Below are positions 38,101 to 44,922 of a DNA stretch of 61,940 bases, one piece after another. This stretch comes from Oscillospiraceae bacterium (GTDB lineage Bacteria > Bacillota > Clostridia > Oscillospirales > Oscillospiraceae). The position numbers and the translations under genes were made by a program. Position 1 is the first letter of the stretch, and each line of letters begins with the position of its first letter. The notes under the pieces are model-generated. The model did not search any database and was not told where the DNA came from. It was given only the letters and a program-made list of their open reading frames with translations. The stretch lies in NCBI GenBank assembly GCA_015068135.1, contig SVLB01000011.1, positions 1 to 61,940 on the forward strand. The letters are read 5' to 3'.

Positions 38101-38369
38101 CGGAAAACTTCACCTTCCCGTTGGAGCTGTTCCTCAATACCACCTATTCCGAAGATACTCCCGGCAGTCCCCATGGCCGCTGGAAGCTTTATCGCCAGGA
38201 CGGTACCGTCTATTCCCAAAGCGAAACGGAGTCCCTTCCTCGTGCCGATTCCCGGGTGATTCCCGTGGAGCTTCCCGGCAAGGCCGGGACCTATGTTCTG
38301 GAAGTCACCGTTTACTGGGAAGATTTTGACACCTATATGCGCTACGGAATGTGCCTTGTGGTGCCATAG
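35097..38369 (+). CDS. BlaR1-like M56 membrane protease with novel sensor region
   Basis: A 1090-residue signal transducer. The N-terminal 310 residues form the M56 metalloprotease: several membrane helices, the zinc motif HEKAH (HExxH, near 191) followed by RRKDHWW and the later CDEKVI, then the last membrane helix (about 290-312). The extracellular part of about 780 residues has no penicillin-binding domain. It instead contains two related modules with DLTGDG(I/V)xxLC near residues 553 and 711, calcium-loop-like, and an unrelated C-terminal portion. It presumably senses an external compound and cleaves the BlaI-type repressor. AAAGGAG precedes the ATG. Confidence 0.8.
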   Translation: MAEIFRRLLNLSIGATWVVGAVVLVRLLAAKAPKWIRVILWGLVALRLVFPINLQSGLSMVPVSEPIAPIQLTVSPDIPKASVSLPLAEPGATLPPATQTNSQLPVSTPKPEQPLDLLGILGWVWLGGCVLMLGYSALSYWRLRHQLNTAIREDGIWRSEQVRSPFVLGILRPRIYLPFSLQGDQAALVIAHEKAHIRRKDHWWKPLGFLLLSIHWFNPVMWLAYVLLCRDIEFACDEKVIRDMAPELRADYSQALLACAVHRRQISACPLAFGESGVKGRIRSVLSYKKPAFWLILVGLVACAVVAVCFLTSPKEPGSPLTPPLSEIHDSYTLGRAKKDGCLVMEDSTVTSGKAQWEEFLETSRAGEACAIRVVNYYPLGDPSRYDPAYLEAVKDQYPMLFVHDLTFDGKTYTWQGYEDGKLHTETYRYLKEDIEQARTEQATYDYCHRYLLVDNPDVTWDEIFQGLISSQYPNPTPKHASVYTDFIRLPEPSLWFDESSEASDLTYSPEEYPQVTFQTQDLASGITATWADGETYTVSSWILPEYGVYFCDLTGDGIRDLCASVMQCRSGQIYTEVLDPIRRVSYELPGYTLCMANDYLCVAQFQPKDSSQLSPMHPLLPIDPENPKLSYWEIPVTLSDIQTPTPVLPDPSPVKEWEGLWEGVAEEITLPELPGVRLRLSEDRSTILLQDSSGERVLHTAMPVINGFFKDLTGDGVPELCLTSAFGSGIVDEYVTVYDLKKETYYTMRDRMVSDYRLSLEDGKLMVTITPYAASDQADAPIKGELALIGSAYGDTLHLGLWSGPLPIVNTPDEDAQRFVIQSKLQELYRFSGAQGHFTLNEVTILDSEDWGDPVYKDGVVDRTTVYGVFRYASYCIREGEPVCVFEKEGGLTATVRMASTGMVYLTEFEEAVPKNYADRVEPVLKELRKQMQEDAQQTLTDMLSIHHPWGEDLAMKQIDFDPVQGSMEWSWEQDPAKAPIEYAREKFAYLWEALPVCEIPENFTFPLELFLNTTYSEDTPGSPHGRWKLYRQDGTVYSQSETESLPRADSRVIPVELPGKAGTYVLEVTVYWEDFDTYMRYGMCLVVP

Positions 38370-38401
38370 GCGATGCAAAAAGAACCACGGATTATAATAT
38401 G

Positions 38402-38515
38402 CAGCGTCATTGTTAGGAAAGTACTACCCCTTGTGGGCCGAAGACCACTTCGGCCCACGGGCCGGTGTAGGCACCGGCCCCTACAGTGCTTTCGTTTATC
38501 GTGGTGTGTTTTACG
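38402..38515. repeat. REP/BIME-like double hairpin element, copy B
   Basis: The core 38431-38484 is the reverse complement of copy A (12139-12192), with intact CTAC at the right and a decayed left end. Flanking similarity to copy A extends on both sides. It lies in the 298-base gap after the BlaR1-like gene. Confidence 0.85.
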
Positions 38516-38539
38516 TGGAAACGAGACTGCAAAGAAACA

Positions 38540-38580
38540 AGCTGTCATCCCGCGCGTAGTCGAGGGATGACAGCTTTTTC
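38540..38580 (+). terminator. Terminator after the blaI-blaR1 operon
   Basis: Stem AGCTGTCATCCC (38540-38551) with its complement 38564-38575, then five T. Confidence 0.85.
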
Positions 38581-38667
38581 TAATTTATGGACTTTTTTGA
38601 AGATTTTTACCCAGCGGGGTCATGACCCTGCCAACGGATTCTATGGGCCTCGTAGGGTCCCGGCTTT

Positions 38668-39549
38668 TCAGGTCTTTTCTGCCAAAAACATGGGGGTGAA
38701 TTTTTCTTTTCCGAAAAATTCGATGATCCGGGGGCATTTTACCAAAAAAGCATAATAGATATTGTAGCCATAGCCGTACATGGTCTCCACATTGCCCATG
38801 CCCTTGCTGATGATCACATCGCTTTCGTCGAAAGCCGTTTGACATTCCCGGCTGATCATGGAAAACTCCACGCCGCCGATATCGTTGCCCGTATCCACCA
38901 TGGGATATTCCAGACCCACAAAGGCCGCATCCTCCCGGGTGGCATCGTTATGGGCAGGCAGACCCCGGACGCAGAAGGTGATCTCCAAATGGGGGAACCG
39001 CTTACTCAGCTCCTGGGCAAGGAGCCGGTCAAAGCCGATCTCACCGGCGTTGTCCGTCACATATAAAAGCCGCTTCCCCTGCTGCAGATCTGCCAAAAAC
39101 CGCTGATAGGCGACTTGATCCAACTGCATCTGCAGGGCATCTTCCAGCATTTCCTCCAGCTTTTCAAAGCTGACCTGCCCTTTCAGGGCGGAAAAGTCCA
39201 GATAATTGCCCAAAATGGCAAACTGCAGCGCCGCAAACACCGGATCCGGCTGGGCCTGGATCCGGGAGCGGATGGCATCCATCCGTTCCATCACAAATTC
39301 ATTGGAGATCCGCTTTTCTTCTGCAAACCGATCCTGCCCCATGCCAAAATGCTTAGCATAGAGCTTGTTCACCTGGGCGCCAGCCCAGGCAGAATTCCGG
39401 CAGTCCAGGGCCTCCTGAAGGACCTTCAGAAGGTCCGCGCAAAAGGCATTGGCCTGCTCGGCAGTGCCGTATTCCCTGGCAGATTCCAGGTGCTTGTTCA
39501 GTAAGCACTGGATGCACAGGGTATTCATATTTACACCGTAATCTTTCAT
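38668..39549 (-). CDS. DUF89 (ARMT1-like) damage-control phosphatase
   Basis: A 293-residue DUF89 protein. Cys-rich start MNTLCIQCLL, then the metal site LYVTDNAGEIGFDRLLAQEL near 150 and SDVIISKGMGNVETMYGY near 250, with the conserved Asp, Asn and Lys of this family. Such proteins remove phosphate from damaged sugar phosphates or nucleotides. The start at 39549 overlaps the udk stop (ATGA) and has GGGAG five bases before; ATG at 39528 is an alternative. The upstream part of the frame lies inside udk. Confidence 0.85.
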   Translation of the reverse strand: MKDYGVNMNTLCIQCLLNKHLESAREYGTAEQANAFCADLLKVLQEALDCRNSAWAGAQVNKLYAKHFGMGQDRFAEEKRISNEFVMERMDAIRSRIQAQPDPVFAALQFAILGNYLDFSALKGQVSFEKLEEMLEDALQMQLDQVAYQRFLADLQQGKRLLYVTDNAGEIGFDRLLAQELSKRFPHLEITFCVRGLPAHNDATREDAAFVGLEYPMVDTGNDIGGVEFSMISRECQTAFDESDVIISKGMGNVETMYGYGYNIYYAFLVKCPRIIEFFGKEKFTPMFLAEKT

Positions 39550-40178
39550 TCCACTCCCTGCTTCTCGTCCAGATGCCGCTGGATACGGCCAATGATCATG
39601 TCCAGTGCCACCAGGTTTTTGCCCCCCTCGGGGACTACGATATTGGCATACTTCTTGCTGGGCTCCACATACAGATCGTGCATGGGCTTGACGGTGGTCT
39701 GATACTGGGTCAGCACCGATTCCACGCTTCTGCCACGCTTGTTCACATCCCGTTTGATCCGGCGGCAAAGGCGGATATCCGCATCGGTGTCCACAAAGAT
39801 CCGAATATCCATCAGGTCCCGCAGAGACTGGTTCTCGAAAATCAGAATACCCTCTACAATGATCACCGGACGGGGCTCGATCCGCACCGTTTCGTTACTG
39901 CGGTTATGGACCGTATAGTCATACACCGGGCAGTCGATGGCTTCGCCCCGGCGCAGGCATTCCAAATGGTAGGCCATAAGGGAGGTATCAAAGGCCGCGG
40001 GCTCATCGTAGTTGATGAGGCAGCGCTCCTCATAGGACAGCTCATCATGGCGCTTGTAGTAATTGTCGTGGCTCATCACCGTGACCATATCCCCGAAATG
40101 CTCTACCAGGTTCTTCATCAGTGTGGTTTTTCCACTGCCGGTACCGCCGGCGATGCCGATCACCAAAAAGTTTTCCAT
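39546..40178 (-). CDS. udk: Uridine kinase
   Basis: Udk phosphorylates uridine and cytidine in pyrimidine salvage. The 210-residue protein has the P-loop GGTGSGKTT (11-19), the substrate motifs SHDNYYKRH and NYDEPAAFD, and VIIVEGILIFEN near 105, all typical. It lies two bases after murI and is overlapped by the DUF89 gene, forming a three-gene operon. Confidence 0.95.
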   Translation of the reverse strand: MENFLVIGIAGGTGSGKTTLMKNLVEHFGDMVTVMSHDNYYKRHDELSYEERCLINYDEPAAFDTSLMAYHLECLRRGEAIDCPVYDYTVHNRSNETVRIEPRPVIIVEGILIFENQSLRDLMDIRIFVDTDADIRLCRRIKRDVNKRGRSVESVLTQYQTTVKPMHDLYVEPSKKYANIVVPEGGKNLVALDMIIGRIQRHLDEKQGVE

Positions 40179-40180
40179 AC

Positions 40181-40942
40181 TTACCTCCCAAGAAGTTCCA
40201 TCGATAACTGTAAAATATCGGATCGTCCCAAACTGTTTTCAATTTGCACACTGCCGGGGCCGGGATTCAGAAGCTCCGCCGCCTCCAAACACCGCCGGGT
40301 CTGCCTTGCCGTGCCTTCGCCCCCGTCAAATAAAAGGGTACCCGGTCCTAAAATATGGGAAACGGCTTCTTTTACAAAGGGATAGTGGGTACAGCCCAAA
40401 ACCAGGGCATCCAGCTTTCCTCTGTAGGGAGCAAGCACCCCCTCCAGCAGGCCTTCCACTTCCGGACCCTGGGTATGACCCTGCTCCACCAGTTCCACCA
40501 GTCCCGGTGCGGGGATCCGGCTCACTGCCGCCTGGGGAAATCGCTCTAATAGATGGGCAAGCTTGTCCTCCCGGAGGGTTACCTGGGTGGCCATAATGCC
40601 AATGCGCCCGGTGGGAAACCGGTCCACCGCCGGCTTCAGGGCCGGTTCGATGCCCACCACGATAAGGTCAGGCCAGGTCTGCCGCATAAGGGAAACAGCG
40701 GCAGAGGTGGCAGTATTGCAAGCCACTACCAGGGCTTTGACACCCCGACCGATCAGGTCCTCTGCTACCCGGAGGGTCAGCTCCCGAACCTGCTCTGTGG
40801 GTCGGTCCCCATAGGGGGCATTGGCAGAATCTCCGTAATATAAATAGTTTTCATCGGGCATCAGCTTTACCAGTTCCCGCAATACGCTGATTCCGCCCAC
40901 TCCGGAGTCAAAGACCCCAATGGGATCGGTTTTCCGTGCCAT
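40181..40942 (-). CDS. murI: Glutamate racemase
   Basis: MurI makes D-glutamate for peptidoglycan. The 253-residue protein has IGVFDSGVGGISVLRE at the start, catalytic Cys in VACNTATSAA near 75 and the second catalytic Cys in LGCTHYPF near 188, the expected two-base mechanism. The start at 40942 (MARKTDPIG) fits the family and follows GGGGGGTGG; the open frame upstream contains REP copy C sequence. First gene of murI-udk-DUF89. Confidence 0.95.
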   Translation of the reverse strand: MARKTDPIGVFDSGVGGISVLRELVKLMPDENYLYYGDSANAPYGDRPTEQVRELTLRVAEDLIGRGVKALVVACNTATSAAVSLMRQTWPDLIVVGIEPALKPAVDRFPTGRIGIMATQVTLREDKLAHLLERFPQAAVSRIPAPGLVELVEQGHTQGPEVEGLLEGVLAPYRGKLDALVLGCTHYPFVKEAVSHILGPGTLLFDGGEGTARQTRRCLEAAELLNPGPGSVQIENSLGRSDILQLSMELLGR

Positions 40943-41066
40943 CCGGCCACCCCCCTTTTTCTGCATTTTCCCCATTATAGCAAATCCCTTTCCGTTATGC
41001 AAGCCGCAAGAAACAGATATTGAGATGCTGGGATATTGAGATGTTGAAGATATCAGATATTTTTTT

Positions 41067-41120
41067 GTAGGGGCCGAAGACCACTTCGGCCCACGGGCCG
41101 GTGTAGGCACCGGCCCCTAC
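41067..41120. repeat. REP/BIME-like double hairpin element, copy C
   Basis: A complete core: GTAG, stem GGGCCGAAG with ACCA loop, AC, stem GGGCCGGTG with TAGG loop, CTAC. Similarity to copies A and B continues about 40 bases to the right. A partial GTAGGGGCC lies at 41252. Confidence 0.9.
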
Positions 41121-41203
41121 AGTGCTTTTGTTCATAGTGATGTGCTTAACATGTGATGATTGCGAAACCAGTCCGCAGACTGGTGGTGGCAATCCGCTCT
41201 CTT

Positions 41204-41238
41204 AATTGACAATTGTCCTTTGCCCATTGTCAATTGAA
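41204..41238. repeat. Heptamer array (AATTGAC/CATTGTC type), five units
   Basis: AATTGAC, AATTGTC, CTTTGCC, CATTGTC, AATTGAA in register. Together with copy C and a short 7-bp hairpin at about 41167-41184 it fills the gap between murI and the radical SAM gene. Confidence 0.7.
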
Positions 41239-41293
41239 AATAGCTTGCTGTAGGGGCCAAACCGTGGTATGATGAAAAAAAGGAGAAATGGGT

Positions 41294-42160
41294 ATGGGTT
41301 ATGAACATTGCAAATTATGTCCCCGGGAATGCGGAGTGGACCGAACCCGGGGGGAAATCGGCTTTTGCGGCGGCAGTGATTTGGCGACCGTTGCCAAAAC
41401 CATGCTCCACCGGTGGGAGGAGCCTGCCCTGGCAGGAAACGGGGGCAGCGGCACCATCTTTTTTGGGGGCTGTAATTTGGGCTGTATTTACTGCCAAAAC
41501 CGGGCCATCAGCGGTCAGCCCGTGGGAAAACCGGTGGATGCAAAGGGCCTTCGGACGATGATGGAGGAACTCATCCACCAGGGGGCGGAAAACATCGATC
41601 TTGTGACCCCCTCCCACTATTTGCCCACCGTGGCCCAGGCTTTGGAACAGCCTGTTGGCGTGCCGGTGGTCTATAATTGCGGGGGCTACGAAAGCGTGGA
41701 GGCGTTAAAGCTTTTGGAAGGAAAGGTGGATATTTATCTTCCGGACCTGAAATATGCCGAAGAAGAGCTGGCTTCCCGGCTTTCCGGGGCACCGGATTAT
41801 TTTTTACGGGCTACAGAGGCCATCCGGGAGATGGTGCGGCAGACCGGGCCGGTACAGTGGCAGGGGGAAAAGGTGGTACGGGGCGTGATCGTCCGGCATC
41901 TGATCCTGCCCGGGTATGTGGAAAACTCTTTGAAATGCCTGGACTGGCTGGGGCAGACCTTTGCCCCCGGAGAAATTTTGGTGAGTCTGATGCGACAGTA
42001 TACCCCCTTGGGAAAGCTTCCGGCACCCCTGGATCGCAGGATCACCGAGGAGGAGTACCAGGCGGTGCTTTCCTGGATGTTTTTGAACGAACTGGAAGGC
42101 TTTACCCAGGAGGCAGAGTCTGCCGATGAATCCTTTATTCCGGAATTTTTGCCCAAGTGA
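41294..42160 (+). CDS. Radical SAM protein (PflA-like family)
   Basis: A 288-residue radical SAM enzyme. Cluster motif GCNLGCIYCQN (CX3CX2C) near residue 58 binds the 4Fe-4S cluster; an extra N-terminal Cys set CKLCPRECG near 8-15 is typical of the pyruvate-formate-lyase-activase-like uncharacterised group (often annotated YgiQ/PflX-like). The substrate is unknown. The start at 41294 is eight bases after GGAG; ATG 41288 is too close to it. Single gene, plus strand, with a heptamer array on each side. Confidence 0.85.
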   Translation: MGYEHCKLCPRECGVDRTRGEIGFCGGSDLATVAKTMLHRWEEPALAGNGGSGTIFFGGCNLGCIYCQNRAISGQPVGKPVDAKGLRTMMEELIHQGAENIDLVTPSHYLPTVAQALEQPVGVPVVYNCGGYESVEALKLLEGKVDIYLPDLKYAEEELASRLSGAPDYFLRATEAIREMVRQTGPVQWQGEKVVRGVIVRHLILPGYVENSLKCLDWLGQTFAPGEILVSLMRQYTPLGKLPAPLDRRITEEEYQAVLSWMFLNELEGFTQEAESADESFIPEFLPK

Positions 42161-42178
42161 AGCACTGTTGCTGTTAAA

Positions 42179-42199
42179 ATGCCGAATGCCAAATGCCCA
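42179..42199. repeat. Heptamer array, three units
   Basis: ATGCCGA, ATGCCAA, ATGCCCA right after the radical SAM gene. Confidence 0.6.
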
Positions 42200-42230
42200 A
42201 TGATGCTGCGTATCGTAGACCAGACCGAAT

Positions 42231-42258
42231 CATTGTCAATTATCTATTGCCCATTGAG
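42231..42258. repeat. Heptamer array, four units
   Basis: CATTGTC, AATTATC, TATTGCC, CATTGAG in register, before the terminator at 42299. Confidence 0.65.
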
Positions 42259-42298
42259 GATACCGCTGTGTACCTATGGATACATTTTGGTGTATGAA

Positions 42299-42341
42299 AA
42301 ATGGGACCATTGCGACGAAGGCAACGGTCCCATTTTATTTT
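42299..42341. terminator. Bidirectional terminator
   Basis: AAATGGGACCATTGC-type stem with one mismatch around a GACGAAG loop; T-rich on the right and A-rich on the left, between convergent genes. Confidence 0.85.
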
Positions 42342-42345
42342 GCGA

Positions 42346-42753
42346 TTAGAGGTACTGCTTCACAGCCTCGGAAGCCAGGGCGGCATCGTCGGACACGGTC
42401 ACAGTGATCTCCATGTAGTTGTCCTCGGCGAACTTGGCGCACCAGAGGATGAACTCCTCACCGGCAGCACGGTCGTTACCGATGGTCTTGTAGAGATTGT
42501 CGATGTACACATTGGTAATATCATAATTACCGGCATGCAGGCCGCTGAGCAAGCCCTTGAGCATATCGGGATTGGAAATGCCGTACTCCTTGGAGTCCAC
42601 CAGGCGAACCTTGTGGGGCAGGTCGTAGGTCAGCTTCTGACCGTACTCAATGCAAACCACGTCACCGTGAGCATTGACGACTGCATCCTTAATGGAGTCG
42701 ATCAGCTTCTTGGTCTTGCCGGAGCCCTTCAGGCCCATAATAACATGAATCAT
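42346..42753 (-). CDS. Small P-loop NTPase of unknown role
   Basis: A 135-residue protein with Walker A MGLKGSGKTKKLID at residues 6-18 and a possible Walker B VYIDNL near 84. It resembles small clostridial ATP-binding proteins often mislabelled PilT-like. It is acidic and lacks other motifs. Its promoter (TTGCAA 42822-42827, 17 bp, TAGAAT 42799-42804, minus strand) lies between the gene and the S23/hairpin unit, and AAAGGAGGAAA precedes the ATG. Confidence 0.75.
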   Translation of the reverse strand: MIHVIMGLKGSGKTKKLIDSIKDAVVNAHGDVVCIEYGQKLTYDLPHKVRLVDSKEYGISNPDMLKGLLSGLHAGNYDITNVYIDNLYKTIGNDRAAGEEFILWCAKFAEDNYMEITVTVSDDAALASEAVKQYL

Positions 42754-42798
42754 AGGATATTTCCTCCTTTGCTTGCAGCGATAGATTGCTGTGTATAC

Positions 42799-42827
42799 AT
42801 TCTAACAGCAAATGCTAAGTTTTGCAA
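42799..42827 (-). promoter_or_regulatory. Promoter of the small P-loop gene
   Basis: Minus strand -35 TTGCAA (42822-42827), 17 bp, -10 TAGAAT (42799-42804). Confidence 0.6.
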
Positions 42828-42843
42828 CTGTTATTTGCGAAAA

Positions 42844-42855
42844 TTTTACACTTCT
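42844..42855. repeat. 12-bp direct repeat, left copy, flanking the S23/hairpin unit
   Basis: ATTTTACACTTC, identical to 43448-43459, where it spans the pgi stop codon. The two copies bound the S23 gene and the hairpin array; they look like a target-site duplication. Confidence 0.6.
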
Positions 42856-42867
42856 AACATAATCGAA

Positions 42868-43218
42868 TTACCCATTGCTTTTTGCGGTGGTAACGGAGGC
42901 GATCAGCCGACGGCGAATAGATCCGCAGAGGTTTTGCAAATCGCGGTGTTGCTTTTCGGAAAGCTTTCCCTTTCGGAATAACAGTTCCAGCCAGTAAGAA
43001 GTTTCGGAGCTTTCTTTTAACGCAATTTCCATCTTACTGATAAAATCCGAACGGCTTTGTGCATATTTGGCTTCGTGTAGATTGGCGCCAATGGAGGAAG
43101 CCGATCGAAGGAGTTGATTTACAAAAACAGAACATCCTTGAATGCTGTCACATATATCGGATATAGCAATCGCAAAAGCAATGCTGTCTTCTCTGAGTTG
43201 GTTCTTGGTTGCTTCCAT
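42868..43218 (-). CDS. S23-type four-helix-bundle protein
   Basis: A 116-residue all-helical protein of the 23S rRNA-intervening-sequence (S23/IVP) family. The signature is QLLRSASSIGANLHEAKYAQSRSDFISKMEIALKESSETSYWLELL (about residues 33-78). The family forms pentamers and is related to the Avd accessory protein of diversity-generating retroelements; free-standing members have no proven role. The start at 43218 has AGAGG seven bases upstream. The frame stays open to 43398 only because it reads the hairpin array. The gene follows pgi on the same strand, with the array as its leader, and is enclosed by a 12-bp direct repeat. Confidence 0.85.
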   Translation of the reverse strand: MEATKNQLREDSIAFAIAISDICDSIQGCSVFVNQLLRSASSIGANLHEAKYAQSRSDFISKMEIALKESSETSYWLELLFRKGKLSEKQHRDLQNLCGSIRRRLIASVTTAKSNG

Positions 43219-43231
43219 ACTGGAACCTCTT

Positions 43232-43454
43232 ATATCGATATATTGCTTCGCAATTCGATATTTTTGCACCGCAAAATCGATATAATTCTGCCATGCAGAA
43301 TTTCGATATGTCGCCGCTGGCGACAAGTTCGATACAAATCCCCTCTCACCCCGCAGGGTATATCGAGTGCGAAGCACATATCGAGCGCCTTGGCGCATAT
43401 CGAAAATCCCGAAAGGGATTTATATCGACGTAAAATGTCCATCGGACATTTTAC
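43232..43454. repeat. Array of nine short hairpins separated by TCGATAT/ATATCGA
   Basis: Separators TCGATAT lie at 43235, 43255, 43277, 43303 and (as TCGATAC) 43329; then, inverted, ATATCGA at 43360, 43378, 43397 and 43422. Between and after them lie small palindromes with 2-4 nt loops: 43242-43254, 43262-43276, 43284-43302, 43310-43324, 43348-43359, 43367-43377, 43385-43396, 43404-43421 and 43430-43454. The stem sequences all differ; only the separators are conserved. The last palindrome reaches over the pgi stop codon. Confidence 0.9.
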
Positions 43455-43459
43455 ACTTC
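43448..43459. repeat. 12-bp direct repeat, right copy, overlapping the pgi stop
   Basis: ATTTTACACTTC, same orientation as 42844-42855. On the minus strand it encodes the last Glu-Val-stop of pgi. Confidence 0.6.
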
Positions 43460-44755
43460 GTAGCCGGGCTTACCCAAGAGCTGGAACATATTGCGCTTAT
43501 AGAACTCCACACCGGGCTGGTTGAAGGGGTTGACACCCAGCATATAGGCGGAAACACCGCAGGCCAGCTCGAAGAAGTAGAACATCTCGCCCAGCTTCTC
43601 GTTGTTCAGCTCGCCCATATCCATGGTGATCACAGGCACGCCGCCGTCCACATGGGCAGCCAGAGTACCCAGATAAGCCTTCTCGTCCACGAAGTCCAGG
43701 GTCTTGCCCTCCAGGTAGTTCAGGGCGTCCAGGTTCTTGGCATCGGGTCCGATGACCAGTGCCTTTTCGGGAGCATCAAAGCGGACCATGGTCTCGAAAA
43801 TGTTCCGCTCACCCTGCTGGATCATCTGACCCAAAGAGTGCAGGTCGGGAGTGAACTCAGCGGTGACGGGGAAGATGCCCTTGCCGTCCTTGCCCTCGGA
43901 CTCACCGTAGAGCTGCTGCCACCAGCCGCCCATCATCTTAAAGCCGGGCTCGAAGGACTCCAGGATCTCAATGGCCTTGCCGTTCCGATAGAGCATATTC
44001 CGGCAGGCGGCATACAGCCACACGGGGTTCTCGAAGGAACGCAGATCGTAATCCTTCTTGGCCTGGGCAGCACCGCGCATGACCTCCATGGGGTCGATGC
44101 CGGCAACGGCCATGGGCAGCAGACCCACTGCGGTCAGAACGGAGTAACGGCCGCCCACATTGGGGGGGATCACGAAGGTCTCCCAGCCTTCCTCCGTAGC
44201 CATCTGACGCAGAGCGCCCTTGCAGGGATCGGTGATGGCGAAGGTGCGCTTTCTTGCGCCCTCGGTGCCGTACTTTCTCTCCAGCATCCAGCGCAGAGCG
44301 CGGGTTGCGATGGCGGGCTCGGTGGTGGTACCGGACTTGGAGATGATGGCAATGGAGAAATCCTTGCCCTCCAGCAGACGGACCAGCTCATTCCAATGAC
44401 GGGTGGACAGGGTGTTACCGGCGTAGAAGATCTGAGGATTGCCCTTGCCCTTGCCGATGTTGTGGTTTGCGCCCTGCATCAGCTCAATGGCGGCACGGGG
44501 GCCCAGGTAGCTGCCACCGATGCCGATGACCACGAACACATCGGAATTCTCACGGATGCGCTCAGCGGCGGCACGGATGCGGCGGATCTCCTCGGTCTCC
44601 TCCTCTACGGGCAGGTCCAGCCAGCCCAAAAAGTCGTTGCCCTCGCCACTGCCCTCGGTGAGGGTGTTGTGGGCATCGAAAACCTCTTTTTCCAGCGCCA
44701 GCAGGTCAGGCAGGCTCTGCTGACCCCACACATTGGAAATGTCAACTTTGATCAT
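43451..44755 (-). CDS. pgi: Glucose-6-phosphate isomerase
   Basis: Interconverts glucose-6-phosphate and fructose-6-phosphate. The 434-residue protein is of the shorter Firmicute type (Bacillus 450). Motifs: VIGIGGSYLGPRAAIELMQ near 75, SKSGTTTEPAIATRAL near 140, the PGI signature VLTAVGLLPMAVAG near 200 and the C-terminal GVNPFNQPGVEFYKRNMFQLLGK with the catalytic Lys. The start at 44755 has AAAGGATGG upstream. Its stop lies inside the 12-bp repeat that borders the S23/hairpin unit, and a 7-bp dyad (GCGGTCC) lies in its leader. Confidence 0.96.
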   Translation of the reverse strand: MIKVDISNVWGQQSLPDLLALEKEVFDAHNTLTEGSGEGNDFLGWLDLPVEEETEEIRRIRAAAERIRENSDVFVVIGIGGSYLGPRAAIELMQGANHNIGKGKGNPQIFYAGNTLSTRHWNELVRLLEGKDFSIAIISKSGTTTEPAIATRALRWMLERKYGTEGARKRTFAITDPCKGALRQMATEEGWETFVIPPNVGGRYSVLTAVGLLPMAVAGIDPMEVMRGAAQAKKDYDLRSFENPVWLYAACRNMLYRNGKAIEILESFEPGFKMMGGWWQQLYGESEGKDGKGIFPVTAEFTPDLHSLGQMIQQGERNIFETMVRFDAPEKALVIGPDAKNLDALNYLEGKTLDFVDEKAYLGTLAAHVDGGVPVITMDMGELNNEKLGEMFYFFELACGVSAYMLGVNPFNQPGVEFYKRNMFQLLGKPGYEV

Positions 44756-44876
44756 ATCGAATAACCATCCTTTCAGCGGTCCATGTTTCTCTTTTCCGGA
44801 CCGCAATCTTTACCGCATACTATGTTACTGCAAATCTGCCATAAAGGCAAGAAAAATTTTTGCAAATCCCCATATA

Positions 44877-44910
44877 AAAAACCGCCCCGGGTATTCCCGG
44901 GACGATGCTC
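44877..44910 (-). terminator. Terminator after the HPr-like gene
   Basis: On the minus strand the stem CCCGGG with flanking G-C pairs and loop AATA is followed by six T. Confidence 0.8.
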
Positions 44911-44922
44911 AAAGAGCCTAAG

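Noticed and set aside
43219..43398. N-terminal extension of the S23 protein through the hairpin array
   Set aside because: The frame is open by chance over repeated sequence; the family start and a ribosome site lie at 43218.
43232..43454. CRISPR-like array
   Set aside because: The constant part is only 7 bp, the intervening parts are palindromes of different lengths, the constant motif changes orientation, and no cas gene is present.
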